Source: Salinisphaera orenii subsp. orenii MK-B5 | GTDB taxonomy: Bacteria > Pseudomonadota > Gammaproteobacteria > Nevskiales > Salinisphaeraceae | Direction of reading: 5' to 3' | Length of the DNA stretch: 64,000 nt | NCBI RefSeq assembly: GCF_003788635.1 | Contig: NZ_AYKH01000044.1 | Span: forward strand, 62,001 to 126,000 | Shown here: positions 40,727 through 48,678 of the stretch, in pieces | Layout: each line of letters starts with the position of its first letter | Numbering within the stretch: the first letter of the stretch is position 1 | Made by a program: the position numbers and the translations under genes | The notes under the pieces: model-generated | Told to the model about the DNA's origin: nothing | The model's input: only the letters and a program-made list of their open reading frames with translations | Database searches by the model: none

Positions 40727-41794
40727 TCAGGCCGCGGCGCGGATCTCGCGTTCGCACTGCGCGGCGAGCACGTTGACCGCCTGCCCGAAGCCGGCGAAGC
40801 GCTCGTCCTGCGTCTTGCCCTCCACGTAGCGCTTGTAGATCTGCTGGAGGATGGCCGCCAGCCGGAACAGGCCGAACACGCGGTAGAAGGGCCAGTCGTC
40901 GATGGCGAAGCCGGTCTTCTCGCGATAGCGGGCGAGCATCTCGTCGCGGGTGAGCATGCCGGGCAGCTGGGTCGGGCCCATGCGGATGTCGATCAGCGGC
41001 TGCGGATCGTCGGCCTGCACCCAGTAGGCCATGGAGCAGCCGAAGTCCATCACCGGGTCGCCGACGGTGGCCATCTCCCAGTCGAGCACGCCCACGATCC
41101 GGGTCAGGTCCGCGTCGAAGACCACGTTGTCGAGCTTGTAGTCGTTGTGGATGATCGCGCGCCGCTGTACGTCGGGCATGCGCGCGTCGAGCCAGTCCAT
41201 GATCGTCTCGCAGTCGGCCACGTCGTCGGTGCGGGCGTTGCGATAGCGCTTGTTCCAGCCGCCGATCTGGCGCTCGATGTAGCCCTCGGGGCGGCCGAAG
41301 TCGGCCATGCCGGCGGCATCCACGTCGGTGGTGTGCAGCGCGGCCTGCACGTCGAGCAGCTGCTCGCACAGGCGCGCGGCCCCGGCTTTCGAGAGTTCGA
41401 CGTCGGCGGGCAGGTCGCGGCGCAGGATCACGCCCCGCAGCCGGGCCATGATGTAGAACTCGGCGCCGATCACGGATTCGTCGGTGCAGTGCAGGATCGG
41501 CCGCGGCGCCGGGTCGAAGACCGCATGCAGGCGGCTGAGCACGCCGTATTCCCGCCCCATGTCGTGGGCGGAGGCCACGTTGCTGCCGAACGGCGGCCGG
41601 CGCAGCACGTACTCGGCGCCGTCGACCACCAGCAGATAGGTCAGGTTCGAGGCGCCGCCCGGGAACTGGCGCACCTCGATGTCGCCGGCGGCCGGGACGA
41701 GTTCGGGGGCGTGCTCGCGGCAGTAGGCGGTCAGCGCGGCGGCGTCGAGCGCTTCGCCTTCGCGGACGTCGGTCGCGGAGTCGATATCGGTCAT
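40727..41794 (-). CDS. APH-type phosphotransferase family protein (ACAD10/11-like kinase)
   Basis: This 355-residue protein has an aminoglycoside-phosphotransferase-like kinase fold. It has a glycine-rich loop FPGGASNLTYLLVV, the catalytic HNDYKLDNVVFD and the metal-binding GVLDWEMATVGDP. Homologues, including the kinase domain of ACAD10/11, act with acyl-CoA dehydrogenases on hydroxylated fatty acids. This is known for the family and only inferred here, because no dehydrogenase gene is adjacent. It is encoded 13 bp after the TetR gene. Confidence 0.9.
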   Translation of the reverse strand: MTDIDSATDVREGEALDAAALTAYCREHAPELVPAAGDIEVRQFPGGASNLTYLLVVDGAEYVLRRPPFGSNVASAHDMGREYGVLSRLHAVFDPAPRPILHCTDESVIGAEFYIMARLRGVILRRDLPADVELSKAGAARLCEQLLDVQAALHTTDVDAAGMADFGRPEGYIERQIGGWNKRYRNARTDDVADCETIMDWLDARMPDVQRRAIIHNDYKLDNVVFDADLTRIVGVLDWEMATVGDPVMDFGCSMAYWVQADDPQPLIDIRMGPTQLPGMLTRDEMLARYREKTGFAIDDWPFYRVFGLFRLAAILQQIYKRYVEGKTQDERFAGFGQAVNVLAAQCEREIRAAA

Positions 41795-41807
41795 GGTTGC
41801 GAGCCTC

Positions 41808-42524
41808 TCATGGTTCGGCGGTCAGGTGGGCCTCGGCGGCGGCGATCACCATCGCCGCGTAGGCGTCGACGTCCAGACCGCGGTCGCCGTGCTTGCGGCG
41901 CTTGAGATACCAGTCCTGCAGCATGGCCTTGATCAGCCCGGCCGCGGGTTCGGGCGCCAGCGCGCGATAGTGGCCGGCCGCCTGGCCGGCGCGGATGATG
42001 TCGGCGAGCACGGTCTCGGAGGCGCGCTCCATGGCCATCGCCTCGCGGCGGCGCGGCGCGGCCAGATGGTGGGCCTCCATGTAGAGAAAGAAGAACCAGT
42101 CGCGCAGCGCCTCGGTCACGTAGATATGGGCGCGCACCGCCGCCGCCAGCCGCTCGCGGGGGCCGGCGACCTCGGCCAGGGTGTCGTCGAGCACGCGGTG
42201 CAGCGTACGCCCGATCTGGCGCTGGACGATCTGGGCCAGCTCGTCCTTGCTGCGGATGTAGGCGTAGAGCCCGCCCAGCGACAGGCCGCTGGCGGTGGCC
42301 AGCTCGCGCAGCGTCATGCCCGCGAAGCCGCTGCGATTGGCCAGGCGCAGCATGGCGCCGACGATACGCGCGAGATTGTCGGCCGCCACCGCGGGTTTGC
42401 GCACACTGATCGAGTGCTCGCCGCCGGCCACGATCTGTGCGCACAGCGCGGTCGTGGTCAGTTCGTGGCGCTGCGCGAAGCGGCGCAGCGAAGGCACGGG
42501 CTCGGACGCGGCGTCGGCGGTCAT
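41808..42524 (-). CDS. TetR family transcriptional regulator
   Basis: From the ATG at 42524 the protein has 238 residues. An N-terminal extension of about 45 residues precedes the helix-turn-helix, whose recognition segment reads [27 protein letters not shown] (in two overlapping parts, [13 protein letters not shown] and [12 protein letters not shown]). The remaining helices form the ligand-binding and dimer domain. It is the second gene of the operon; a 14-bp palindrome upstream of the first gene (43269-43282) is its most likely operator, giving autoregulation. The ligand may be an acyl-CoA, given the neighbours, but this is inference. Confidence 0.9.
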   Translation of the reverse strand: MTADAASEPVPSLRRFAQRHELTTTALCAQIVAGGEHSISVRKPAVAADNLARIVGAMLRLANRSGFAGMTLRELATASGLSLGGLYAYIRSKDELAQIVQRQIGRTLHRVLDDTLAEVAGPRERLAAAVRAHIYVTEALRDWFFFLYMEAHHLAAPRRREAMAMERASETVLADIIRAGQAAGHYRALAPEPAAGLIKAMLQDWYLKRRKHGDRGLDVDAYAAMVIAAAEAHLTAEP

Positions 42525-42526
42525 GG

Positions 42527-43228
42527 TCAGCGAAAGGTGACCAGCGCGGGATCGCCCGCGGCGTGCTGGGCGGATATGTCGTTGAAGCCGGTCAGACGCC
42601 ACCCGGCGCGGGTCGAACGCAGGCTGCTGACAGCACCGTTGTGGACCGACCAGTTGAGCTCGAGCGTGCGGGCGGGGCCGGCGTCGGTCGCCGCGGCCAC
42701 GGCCACCGCGATCGGGCCCCCGGAGGTGAACACCGCGACGCGGGCGTCCCGCGGCTGCTCGCGGTGGAGCCGATCCAGGGCGGCCTGCACGCGGGCCCGG
42801 AACGCGTCCCAGCGCTCGCCCACCGCCTCGGCCCGCGGCGCATCGGCGATCCAGGCCCGGGTCACGGCCTCGAAGGTCTTCTGGAACAGCCGCCGATCGC
42901 GGGTGATCTCGTCGCGCCGGGCCGCGAGCCCGGCATCGGCCTCGAGCACGCCGGGCAGATAGGCCGTGAACAGCGCTTCGGCGTCGTATTCCGCGAACCC
43001 GGGGTCAGTCGTCAGGGTCGGTGCGGAGTCCCAGTGGGCCAAGGCCAGCTCGGCGGTGTGGCGTTGACGCTGCATGCCGCCCGTCAGCGCGGCGTCGACG
43101 TGCAGGCCGCGTTCGGCCAGCTGTCGGCCGACCAGCCGCGCCTGGCGTTGTCCGGTCTCCGACAGCCGGTCGTAGTCGTCGGTGCCGAAGCGGGCCTGGC
43201 CGTGGCGGATGAGCAGCAACTCGGACAT
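42527..43228 (-). CDS. Histidine phosphatase family protein
   Basis: This is a 233-residue phosphoglycerate-mutase-like phosphatase with the ATG at 43228 (MSELLLIRHGQARFGTDDYD). The phospho-acceptor His is in LIRHGQ, followed by the Arg pair region of the active site (SETGQRQARLVGRQL) and the C-terminal second catalytic segment VFTSGGPI. In VFTSGGPI the usual His of VSHGG-type motifs is replaced by Ser, which is notable. It is the first gene of the minus-strand operon and ends 3 bp before the TetR start. The substrate is unknown. Confidence 0.88.
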   Translation of the reverse strand: MSELLLIRHGQARFGTDDYDRLSETGQRQARLVGRQLAERGLHVDAALTGGMQRQRHTAELALAHWDSAPTLTTDPGFAEYDAEALFTAYLPGVLEADAGLAARRDEITRDRRLFQKTFEAVTRAWIADAPRAEAVGERWDAFRARVQAALDRLHREQPRDARVAVFTSGGPIAVAVAAATDAGPARTLELNWSVHNGAVSSLRSTRAGWRLTGFNDISAQHAAGDPALVTFR

Positions 43229-43268
43229 CGGGCGACTATAGGCAGGCCGCCGGCCGCGGTCAACGAAA

Positions 43269-43282
43269 AACGGACGTTCGTT
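43269..43282. promoter_or_regulatory. Candidate TetR operator upstream of the operon
   Basis: AACGGACGTTCGTT is a near-perfect 14-bp palindrome (one mismatch pair), of the size and style of TetR-family operators. It lies 40 bp before the first ATG of the operon that encodes a TetR regulator. Confidence 0.5.
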
Positions 43283-43286
43283 CGAT

Positions 43287-43313
43287 GGTATGGCCTCGCC
43301 GTGAGGCCATACC
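43287..43313. repeat. Perfect 11-bp inverted repeat upstream of the TetR operon
   Basis: GGTATGGCCTC (43287-43297) is repeated inverted as GAGGCCATACC (43303-43313) around GCCGT. No T-run follows on either strand, so it is not a classical terminator. It may be a second operator or, if transcribed, a leader hairpin. Confidence 0.5.
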
Positions 43314-43597
43314 GAGCGGGCGATGACGGCGAGTCGGTCGGGCGCGGCCCGGACGCCGCCCTGGTGCACGACCGCACCGACAGTGGCCGCGGCTTCAGGC
43401 GGAGTCGGGCTAGCGGTACCCGGCGTTTCAGTTCGTTCAAACGTCCGGTGGGTGTGTCACCGGTACGGGCCGCGAGTCGGCCGGGCGCGTGCTCGGCCGC
43501 GGCATTTCGGAATCGTACCGCGCTGCGGCCGCCGCTTTGGGTGCTTGAATCCGTGATCGCCTCGTCAAACCTGCCACTCCGGCGTTGGCTCATGGCG

Positions 43598-43639
43598 GCC
43601 TGGGGCGGTGGCCCGTGGGTACGGGCGACCGCCCCAGGC
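43598..43639. repeat. Long hairpin 1 in the gene-free interval
   Basis: GCCTGGGGCGGT (43598-43609) pairs perfectly with ACCGCCCCAGGC (43628-43639), and the inner GCCCG (43611-43615) pairs with CGGGC (43622-43626). The total is 17 base pairs. No T-run follows. Confidence 0.6.
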
Positions 43640-43755
43640 GGCGCTCGCGCGGCACGCCTGGACGGGCGCTCACAAAGACACTGACGGCGGTGGAACCGGC
43701 ACGTCGCGCGGAAGGTTCACGATGCCGTCGGCCGCATCCGTGGGCCGAGGCCGCC

Positions 43756-43793
43756 CCGCTCGGCCCGGCCGATTCACGGCCGTGGCCGAGCGG
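43756..43793. repeat. Long hairpin 2 in the gene-free interval
   Basis: CCGCTCGGCC (43756-43765) pairs with GGCCGAGCGG (43784-43793), and the inner CGGCCG copies pair around ATTCA. There are sixteen base pairs with one bulge and no T-run. Confidence 0.6.
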
Positions 43794-44245
43794 CGGCTGG
43801 GCGTTGCGTCGCTGCATGACGCCGGCGTGTCCGGTGCGGAGACGAGCGGAAAGCACTTTACCGCGCCGGGAGCGAATATCGGCACGGGTTCGGTCGTGAC
43901 GGCTCGCGGTATCGGCTGATACCGGGGCTGTGACGGGTCGCGGCGGTGTCGATGCCCTGCGTGCGTGAGCTGGCCCGGTATGGCGTCCTCACCCCGCATC
44001 AGGCCGATGTTGCGATCGGCGTGCCTCGAGCGGCTGCGTTCGCCTCGCGTGCCGACAAGACCGCGGCCCGTCCGGCGGCATGCCGTGCCCGTTCGCTCGA
44101 ACCGTACGCGGCGAGACACCGGGCCGCGGCCCGTGGCGGGCAGGCGCACGGTTCGCCCGGCGTGATCGCCATCTACGTCGCTACGCCGGCCGCCGTGGGT
44201 GCCGCGGCTTCTCGCTTCGGGTTGCGCCTCGGATGAGGCGTGCGC

Positions 44246-45085
44246 TCACGTGCTGTCTTCCGCGCCGGCGCCGGTTGGCGGACCGAAGTCGGGCGCCCGG
44301 GCGGCGGTGTCGATGTCGAAATAGGCCACCATCACGGCGTGGAGCCGGGGATGCGCGGCCGCGAGTGCGCCGCCGCGCTGGAAGAAGGCCTCGACGGCTA
44401 CGGCGAAGAACTCGGTGGGGTTCTCGGCGCCGTAGACGTCGATCACCGGCGAGCCCTCGGCGCGCAGCCGCTCGAAGGCGTCGCCGAAGGCGCCCGACCA
44501 GCCGGCGAAGTCGTGCATCGGCGGTGCGCCCTCCGCTTCGGGGGCGGCGAAGTCCAGCAGGTGCGCGAACTCGTGCAGGACCACGTTGTGATCGGCGCCG
44601 GCCAGGGCTTCCTCGATGTCGCGCCATGAGAGGATCACGCGGCCGCCGGCCCAGGCCTCGCCGGAGGCGAGCATGGGCAGATCGTCCACCAGGCCGTGCT
44701 CGTCCGGGTCGTCCTGCGGGATGTAGAAGGCGTCCGGATAGACGAGAATCTCCCGCGGCAGGACGAAGTCGCCGGGCTCGGCGCCCAGACAGAGCAGGCT
44801 CGCCTGGCCGGCGATCACCCGTTCCATTCCGCGGGTCACGGTGAGGCCGTTGCAGCCGATGAACGACACCTCGGCCAGCAGGCGCGCGCTGTGCTCGAGC
44901 AGTCGCTCGCGCTGATCCGCATCCAGCAGGTCGCGCCACGGCAGCGCCGCGACGAGGGCGTCGCGCTCCCGCGCATCCAGATCCGCCGGCGCCCGCCAGC
45001 GGCGCCGCAGGTGCGGATAGGCCATAATCAGCGCAGCAATCGCCAGCGCCCCGGCGATGACCAGGATCGCGCCGCCCGCGTTCAT
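44246..45085 (-). CDS. mtfA: M90 family zinc metallopeptidase, MtfA-like
   Basis: This 279-residue protein has the zinc motif HEFAHLLD, in which two His and the Glu are the catalytic signature, and a downstream conserved segment AENPTEFFAVAVEAFF supplying the third ligand. In E. coli MtfA is a peptidase that binds the glucose-PTS repressor Mlc. Here an extra N-terminal membrane helix (residues about 5-25) precedes the conserved part (WRAPADLDARERDAL), as in many longer homologues. It diverges from the small membrane protein gene. Confidence 0.9.
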   Translation of the reverse strand: MNAGGAILVIAGALAIAALIMAYPHLRRRWRAPADLDARERDALVAALPWRDLLDADQRERLLEHSARLLAEVSFIGCNGLTVTRGMERVIAGQASLLCLGAEPGDFVLPREILVYPDAFYIPQDDPDEHGLVDDLPMLASGEAWAGGRVILSWRDIEEALAGADHNVVLHEFAHLLDFAAPEAEGAPPMHDFAGWSGAFGDAFERLRAEGSPVIDVYGAENPTEFFAVAVEAFFQRGGALAAAHPRLHAVMVAYFDIDTAARAPDFGPPTGAGAEDST

Positions 45086-45145
45086 GCCGGTGGCCGGGGA
45101 CTAGGATGGTGGAGGGCGTCACGCACGAGCGGGTCGGGCTGGATC

Positions 45146-45730
45146 ATGTCGTTGCTGTCGATCGTACAGAGCATTTTCGGAACCGTGACGTCCTTCGTCA
45201 TCTGGTCGGGGCTCGTGTATCTGTTCTACGTGCTGCGCAACCGCAGCCTGGAGCACAAACTGCGGCAGCTCATCCGGCCTTCACGCAGCGACCCCGACGA
45301 GGATCGCGTGCACGTCATCTGCGCCAACGGCACCGATGTGCGTGTGACCGTGCGGGACGTGCGCCTGATCACCACCGACGACAACCACATCAGCCTGACC
45401 TATCTCGGCGACACCGGCGACGTGATATCGCCGCGCCGGCCCAACGACATCATCGCGCGTCGTCGCAACGGCGTGACCATGAGCGAGGAGAAGGCCGGCC
45501 TGATCGAGCGCAACTTCGTCGAACTGCCGGCCCAGACCGCCGGGCTCTGGGCACTGACCGCGGCGCAGGTCGGCCAGGCGGATTCGCGCTTCGCCCAGTG
45601 TCTGCTCGTGATCGACTATCCGACTCTGCTCAACACCCGCAAGCTGATGGTGGTCACCGCGACCGACGACATCGTCGCGGCGCTCAACGACGATTTCCGC
45701 ACCTATCTCGCCGAGCGCGATCTCGGTTAG
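45146..45730 (+). CDS. Hypothetical single-span membrane protein
   Basis: The start is set at the ATG at 45146 (MSLLSIVQSIFGTVTSFVIW), giving 194 residues. The open frame extends far upstream, but only antisense to mtfA. One membrane helix covers residues about 5-28, followed by basic residues and a soluble domain of about 150 residues with beta-strands (RVHVICANGTDVRVTVRDV). I recognise no family. The stop codon TAG lies in the TTAG that borders repeat copy B. Confidence 0.75.
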   Translation: MSLLSIVQSIFGTVTSFVIWSGLVYLFYVLRNRSLEHKLRQLIRPSRSDPDEDRVHVICANGTDVRVTVRDVRLITTDDNHISLTYLGDTGDVISPRRPNDIIARRRNGVTMSEEKAGLIERNFVELPAQTAGLWALTAAQVGQADSRFAQCLLVIDYPTLLNTRKLMVVTATDDIVAALNDDFRTYLAERDLG

Positions 45731-46025
45731 AGCCTGTTGACGTGCCGTAAGCACGCCGCGTTGGAGGCCGCAAGCCGTGGCTGGCAAGGCGCGGGCCGCC
45801 GGCTCTGGGCGTGCCACGACCCCGGCTTGCAACGCCGCCGGACGCGCATCGTTATCGAATGGGCGGCCCAACCCAACCCTTCGGGACACGCGCCGATGGA
45901 ATTAACAAGAGGCCGCAATCCAGCGTTGCAGCACGCTGGTGCAGCGTGACTGCACGGCGCGCACTACGCCTCGTCTCGCCGAAAAGCTGCGCTTGGCGCG
46001 GACGCGGACGAAACCTCAACAGACT
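45731..46025 (+). mobile_element. Dispersed 290-bp element, copy B (MITE-like)
   Basis: This is the best preserved copy, 295 bp. The left end reads AGCCTGTTGACGT and the right end, reversed, AGTCTGTTGAGGTTTCGT. It is bordered by TTAG on the left and CTAG on the right, both YTAR. These two tetramers contain the TAG stop codons of the converging neighbour genes, so the element exactly fills the space between them. The central hairpin CACGCTG-GTG-CAGCGTG is intact. No transposase or other coding sequence is inside. Confidence 0.75.
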
Positions 46026-46922
46026 CTAGGACGGCTCGTTGGCCACGCCGTGGGGCACGTGGCCGGCGGCGACCCGGCCCGCGGCCCGGCCGATGTGGCT
46101 GGCCTGGTCGTCGAAGAAGATGTCGGCGCCGAAGGCCTCCAGGAAGCGTTCCTTGCTCATGCCGCCGAGAAACAGCGCCTCGTCGATCCGGATGTGCCAG
46201 GCGCGTAGCGTGCGGATGACGCGCTCGTGCGCGGGGGCGCTGCGCGAGGTCACCAGCGCGGTGCGGATGGGGCAGTCGGCTGGATCGAACTCGCCCTGGA
46301 TCCGGGTGAGCGCTTCCAGGAACGCCTTGAACGGCCCGCCGGGCAGCGGTTCGTCGGCGGCGCTGGCCTCGCTGGCCGTGAACGCCGCCAGCCCCTGCTC
46401 CTTGAAGATGCGTTCGGCGTCGTCCGAGAACAGCACCGCATCCCCGTCGAAGGCGATCCGGAGCGCGCCCTCGCCCCGGTCGAGCGACTGGCCCGGACCG
46501 ATGGTCGCCGCGGCGCAGCCGGCATTCAGCGCCGCGCGCACGTCGTCCGGATCCGCGGACAGGAACAGATCGGCCCCGAAGGCGCCCACGTAGCGATACG
46601 GGGAACTGCCACTGGTGAACGCCGCTCGTGTGATCGGCAGGGCGTGGTGGGCGATGGAGTTGAACACCCGCAGGCCCGTATCGGCACTGTTGCGCGACAG
46701 CAGGATCACCTCCACGCGCTCGTGCTCGGCGTCGTTGAGCGCGAGCAGCTTGCGTACCAGGTCGAAGGCCACCCCCGGCGCGAGCACGTCCTCCTCGTGC
46801 GCCATCTGGTAGTCGCAGTAGGCCTCGCGGCCGTGCTCCTCGAACACGCGATGGCTGTCCTCGAGGTCGAACAGCGCCCGCGACGAGATCCCGATGACGA
46901 GTTTCTGCTTGGGCTGATTCAC
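46026..46922 (-). CDS. 5'-nucleotidase (cytosolic NT5C1-like family)
   Basis: This 298-residue protein with a GTG start (MNQPKQKLVIGISSRALFDL) belongs to the bacterial 5'-nucleotidase family related to vertebrate cN-I, which dephosphorylates AMP or IMP. Recognisable parts are LLSRNSADTGLRVFNSI, AFDGDAVLFSDDAERIF with the DGD catalytic region, and FLGGMSKERFLEAFGADIFFDDQ near the C-terminus. It is cytosolic, with no signal peptide. Its TAG stop falls in the CTAG at the end of repeat copy B. Confidence 0.9.
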   Translation of the reverse strand: MNQPKQKLVIGISSRALFDLEDSHRVFEEHGREAYCDYQMAHEEDVLAPGVAFDLVRKLLALNDAEHERVEVILLSRNSADTGLRVFNSIAHHALPITRAAFTSGSSPYRYVGAFGADLFLSADPDDVRAALNAGCAAATIGPGQSLDRGEGALRIAFDGDAVLFSDDAERIFKEQGLAAFTASEASAADEPLPGGPFKAFLEALTRIQGEFDPADCPIRTALVTSRSAPAHERVIRTLRAWHIRIDEALFLGGMSKERFLEAFGADIFFDDQASHIGRAAGRVAAGHVPHGVANEPS

Positions 46923-47153
46923 GGCCGCCAGTGTAGCGTCGCCGGGACGCCGCGCCTATGAGTGGACCGGGACTGGGCCCCGGCCATGGCCCGCGAGTTC
47001 ATGTCTGCCCCGTGTATGTGCATGATTTGTGCGACATATTTGTGCAGGATTTTTTCGGAAATCTTTGATTCAGGGGCGTGGCACGCGCGTGAAGAATGGG
47101 TTACAGTGCTCTGAACCGGATCGTGTTTGGGGCACGATTTGGGGGGTTTATCA

Positions 47154-47164
47154 CAGGGAGAAAA
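47154..47164 (+). promoter_or_regulatory. Porin ribosome-binding site complementary to the sRNA array
   Basis: CAGGGAGAAAA contains the Shine-Dalgarno sequence of the porin ATG at 47167. It is an exact complement of TTTTCTCCCTG, present in all three sRNA units at 28991, 29175 and 29393. A G6 run at 47141-47146 lies at the right side to pair with the C-rich loop of stem III. Confidence 0.55.
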
Positions 47165-47166
47165 TC

Positions 47167-48567
47167 ATGAGCACGACACCGAAGCGCACCACGCGTGTGG
47201 GCGCAGCCGTCCGCGGCGTACTGGGTACGACCATCGCCGTACCGCTTTTGTTCTCGGCCATGCCGGCCGCGGCGCAGAGTCAGCAGCAGCAGATGCAGGA
47301 GCTGCGTCAGCAGATCCAGGAGCTGCAGGGCCGTTTCAACGACCTGCAGGCCCAGCAGCAGCGCACCGAACGGCGCGCGAAACAGGCCGAACAGGCCGCC
47401 GCGGAGACGTCCGCGTCCGATGACGACGTATCCGGCTTCAAGGTGGGCAACACCACCATCGAGCTGACCGGTTACATCAAGGCCGACGCCGTGTACGGCT
47501 TCGAGGACGACCACGGCGCTACGCTCGGACCGTCCGACGCCAACCTCACGCTCCGTGACGAAGGCACCGATAGCCCCGGAGATCCGCATCTTGGCGCGAC
47601 CGTCAAACAGACGCGTCTGAAGCTGTCGACCACCACGCCTACCGCCATCGGCGATGTCGGAAGCTACATCGAGATGGATTTCTACGGGCAACCTTATGAT
47701 GCCGGCTTCGACGGTGGCCCGGCCCCGCGTGTGCGCCGAGCTTATCTGACATTGGGCAACTGGCTGGTCGGCCGCGACTGGTCCACCTTCTCGGACTTCA
47801 ACTACGGCACGATGCTCAACTTCTACGGCCCGCAGGCCCAGTTGTTCGAGCGTCAGGCGGTTCTTCGCTATACGTTTGAGCTTCCCGAGAACCAGAGTTT
47901 GGACGTTGCTCTCGAAACGCCGGAAGGCGACGGCTTTGATGGCCCGGATGGCACAACGGCCAGTCCCTACACCGGCATCGACGATACCGACGAGCCGGTA
48001 CCGGACTTCGCGTTCCGCTATAAGAATGCGGTCAGCGACAGCTTCAACTTCCAGATTGCCGGTATTGCCCGCATGCTGCAGGGTGACGTGACCACGGCGA
48101 GCGATGGTCAGGGCGACGAAGACCGTGCCTTTGGCTGGGGCTTGGACGCGGGCGCGAGCTGGAGTCTGCCGACCGGCACTACCCTCATGGGCACCGTTTC
48201 TGGGGGTGAGGGAATCGGCAAGTACATCTACGCGCCGGCTGGTGGCACCGACGGCTACGTCACTAATGACGGTGACGTTGAAGCACTCAGCCGCTGGGGC
48301 TTCATCGGTACGATTTCTCAGGAGTTGGCCGAGAAGTGGACCACCAATCTGGTCTACGGCAAGGCTTATTCCGAGGATCCGGATGACGCTTCCTTCGACA
48401 CCGATGCTCTCCATGATGAGTCTTCGTCGCTGGCGATCAACCTGCTGTACACGCCGGTGGATCCGTTCACCGTCGGTATCGAGTACAACCACGTGGACTA
48501 CGAGCGGCAGAACGGCGTCGACGCCGACGCCGACAATATCCAGGCCTCGGCGATCTACAACTTCTAG
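47167..48567 (+). CDS. DcaP-like outer membrane porin
   Basis: This 466-residue outer membrane protein has a signal peptide ending at AAAQS (about residue 38). A Gln-rich coiled coil follows (QMQELRQQIQELQGRF, about residues 40-80), and then a beta-barrel that starts with LTGYIKADAVYGFED and ends with a C-terminal aromatic residue (SAIYNF). Coiled coil plus barrel is the layout of DcaP, a trimeric porin that takes up dicarboxylates and other small molecules. The leader of at least 100 nt upstream is AT-richer than its surroundings. A strong terminator follows. Its ribosome site is a likely sRNA target. Confidence 0.88.
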   Translation: MSTTPKRTTRVGAAVRGVLGTTIAVPLLFSAMPAAAQSQQQQMQELRQQIQELQGRFNDLQAQQQRTERRAKQAEQAAAETSASDDDVSGFKVGNTTIELTGYIKADAVYGFEDDHGATLGPSDANLTLRDEGTDSPGDPHLGATVKQTRLKLSTTTPTAIGDVGSYIEMDFYGQPYDAGFDGGPAPRVRRAYLTLGNWLVGRDWSTFSDFNYGTMLNFYGPQAQLFERQAVLRYTFELPENQSLDVALETPEGDGFDGPDGTTASPYTGIDDTDEPVPDFAFRYKNAVSDSFNFQIAGIARMLQGDVTTASDGQGDEDRAFGWGLDAGASWSLPTGTTLMGTVSGGEGIGKYIYAPAGGTDGYVTNDGDVEALSRWGFIGTISQELAEKWTTNLVYGKAYSEDPDDASFDTDALHDESSSLAINLLYTPVDPFTVGIEYNHVDYERQNGVDADADNIQASAIYNF

Positions 48568-48601
48568 ATCGCAGTCGACCGTCGCGGCGCGACCGCGTCA
48601 C

Positions 48602-48632
48602 GAAAAAGCCCCGGTTCGCCGGGGCTTTTTTC
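48602..48632 (+). terminator. Rho-independent terminator of the porin gene
   Basis: GCCCCGG-TTCG-CCGGGGC with flanking A5 and T6 forms a perfect, probably bidirectional terminator 35 bp after the porin stop. The TTCG tetraloop is especially stable. Confidence 0.93.
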
Positions 48633-48678
48633 GTGGACGGCACTGACCGGTCGCGGCAGGCGTCTGTAGAGTAGCGGC

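Larger units (their letters stand above)
43314..44245. other. Gene-free 0.9-kb interval with large hairpins
   Basis: No gene is supported here, although short open frames of up to about 160 codons exist on both strands without ribosome sites or recognisable products. The stretch holds two long inverted repeats (listed separately at 43598 and 43756) and a smaller one, CGGTATC-GGCT-GATACCG, at 43907-43924. It may be decayed coding or mobile DNA. Confidence 0.4.

Noticed and set aside
43946-44236. Ala/Arg-rich open frame of 96 codons
   Set aside because: No ribosome site, no recognised domain, and third-position bias is no stronger than expected from its Ala-rich composition.
45731-46025. Integron attC site or REP sequence
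   Set aside because: The element is too long for REP, lacks attC core motifs and has transposon-like inverted ends with YTAR borders.
47080-47096. Second sigma-54 promoter (TGGCACG) before the porin gene
   Set aside because: The -24 part matches but there is no GC at the required -12 position.
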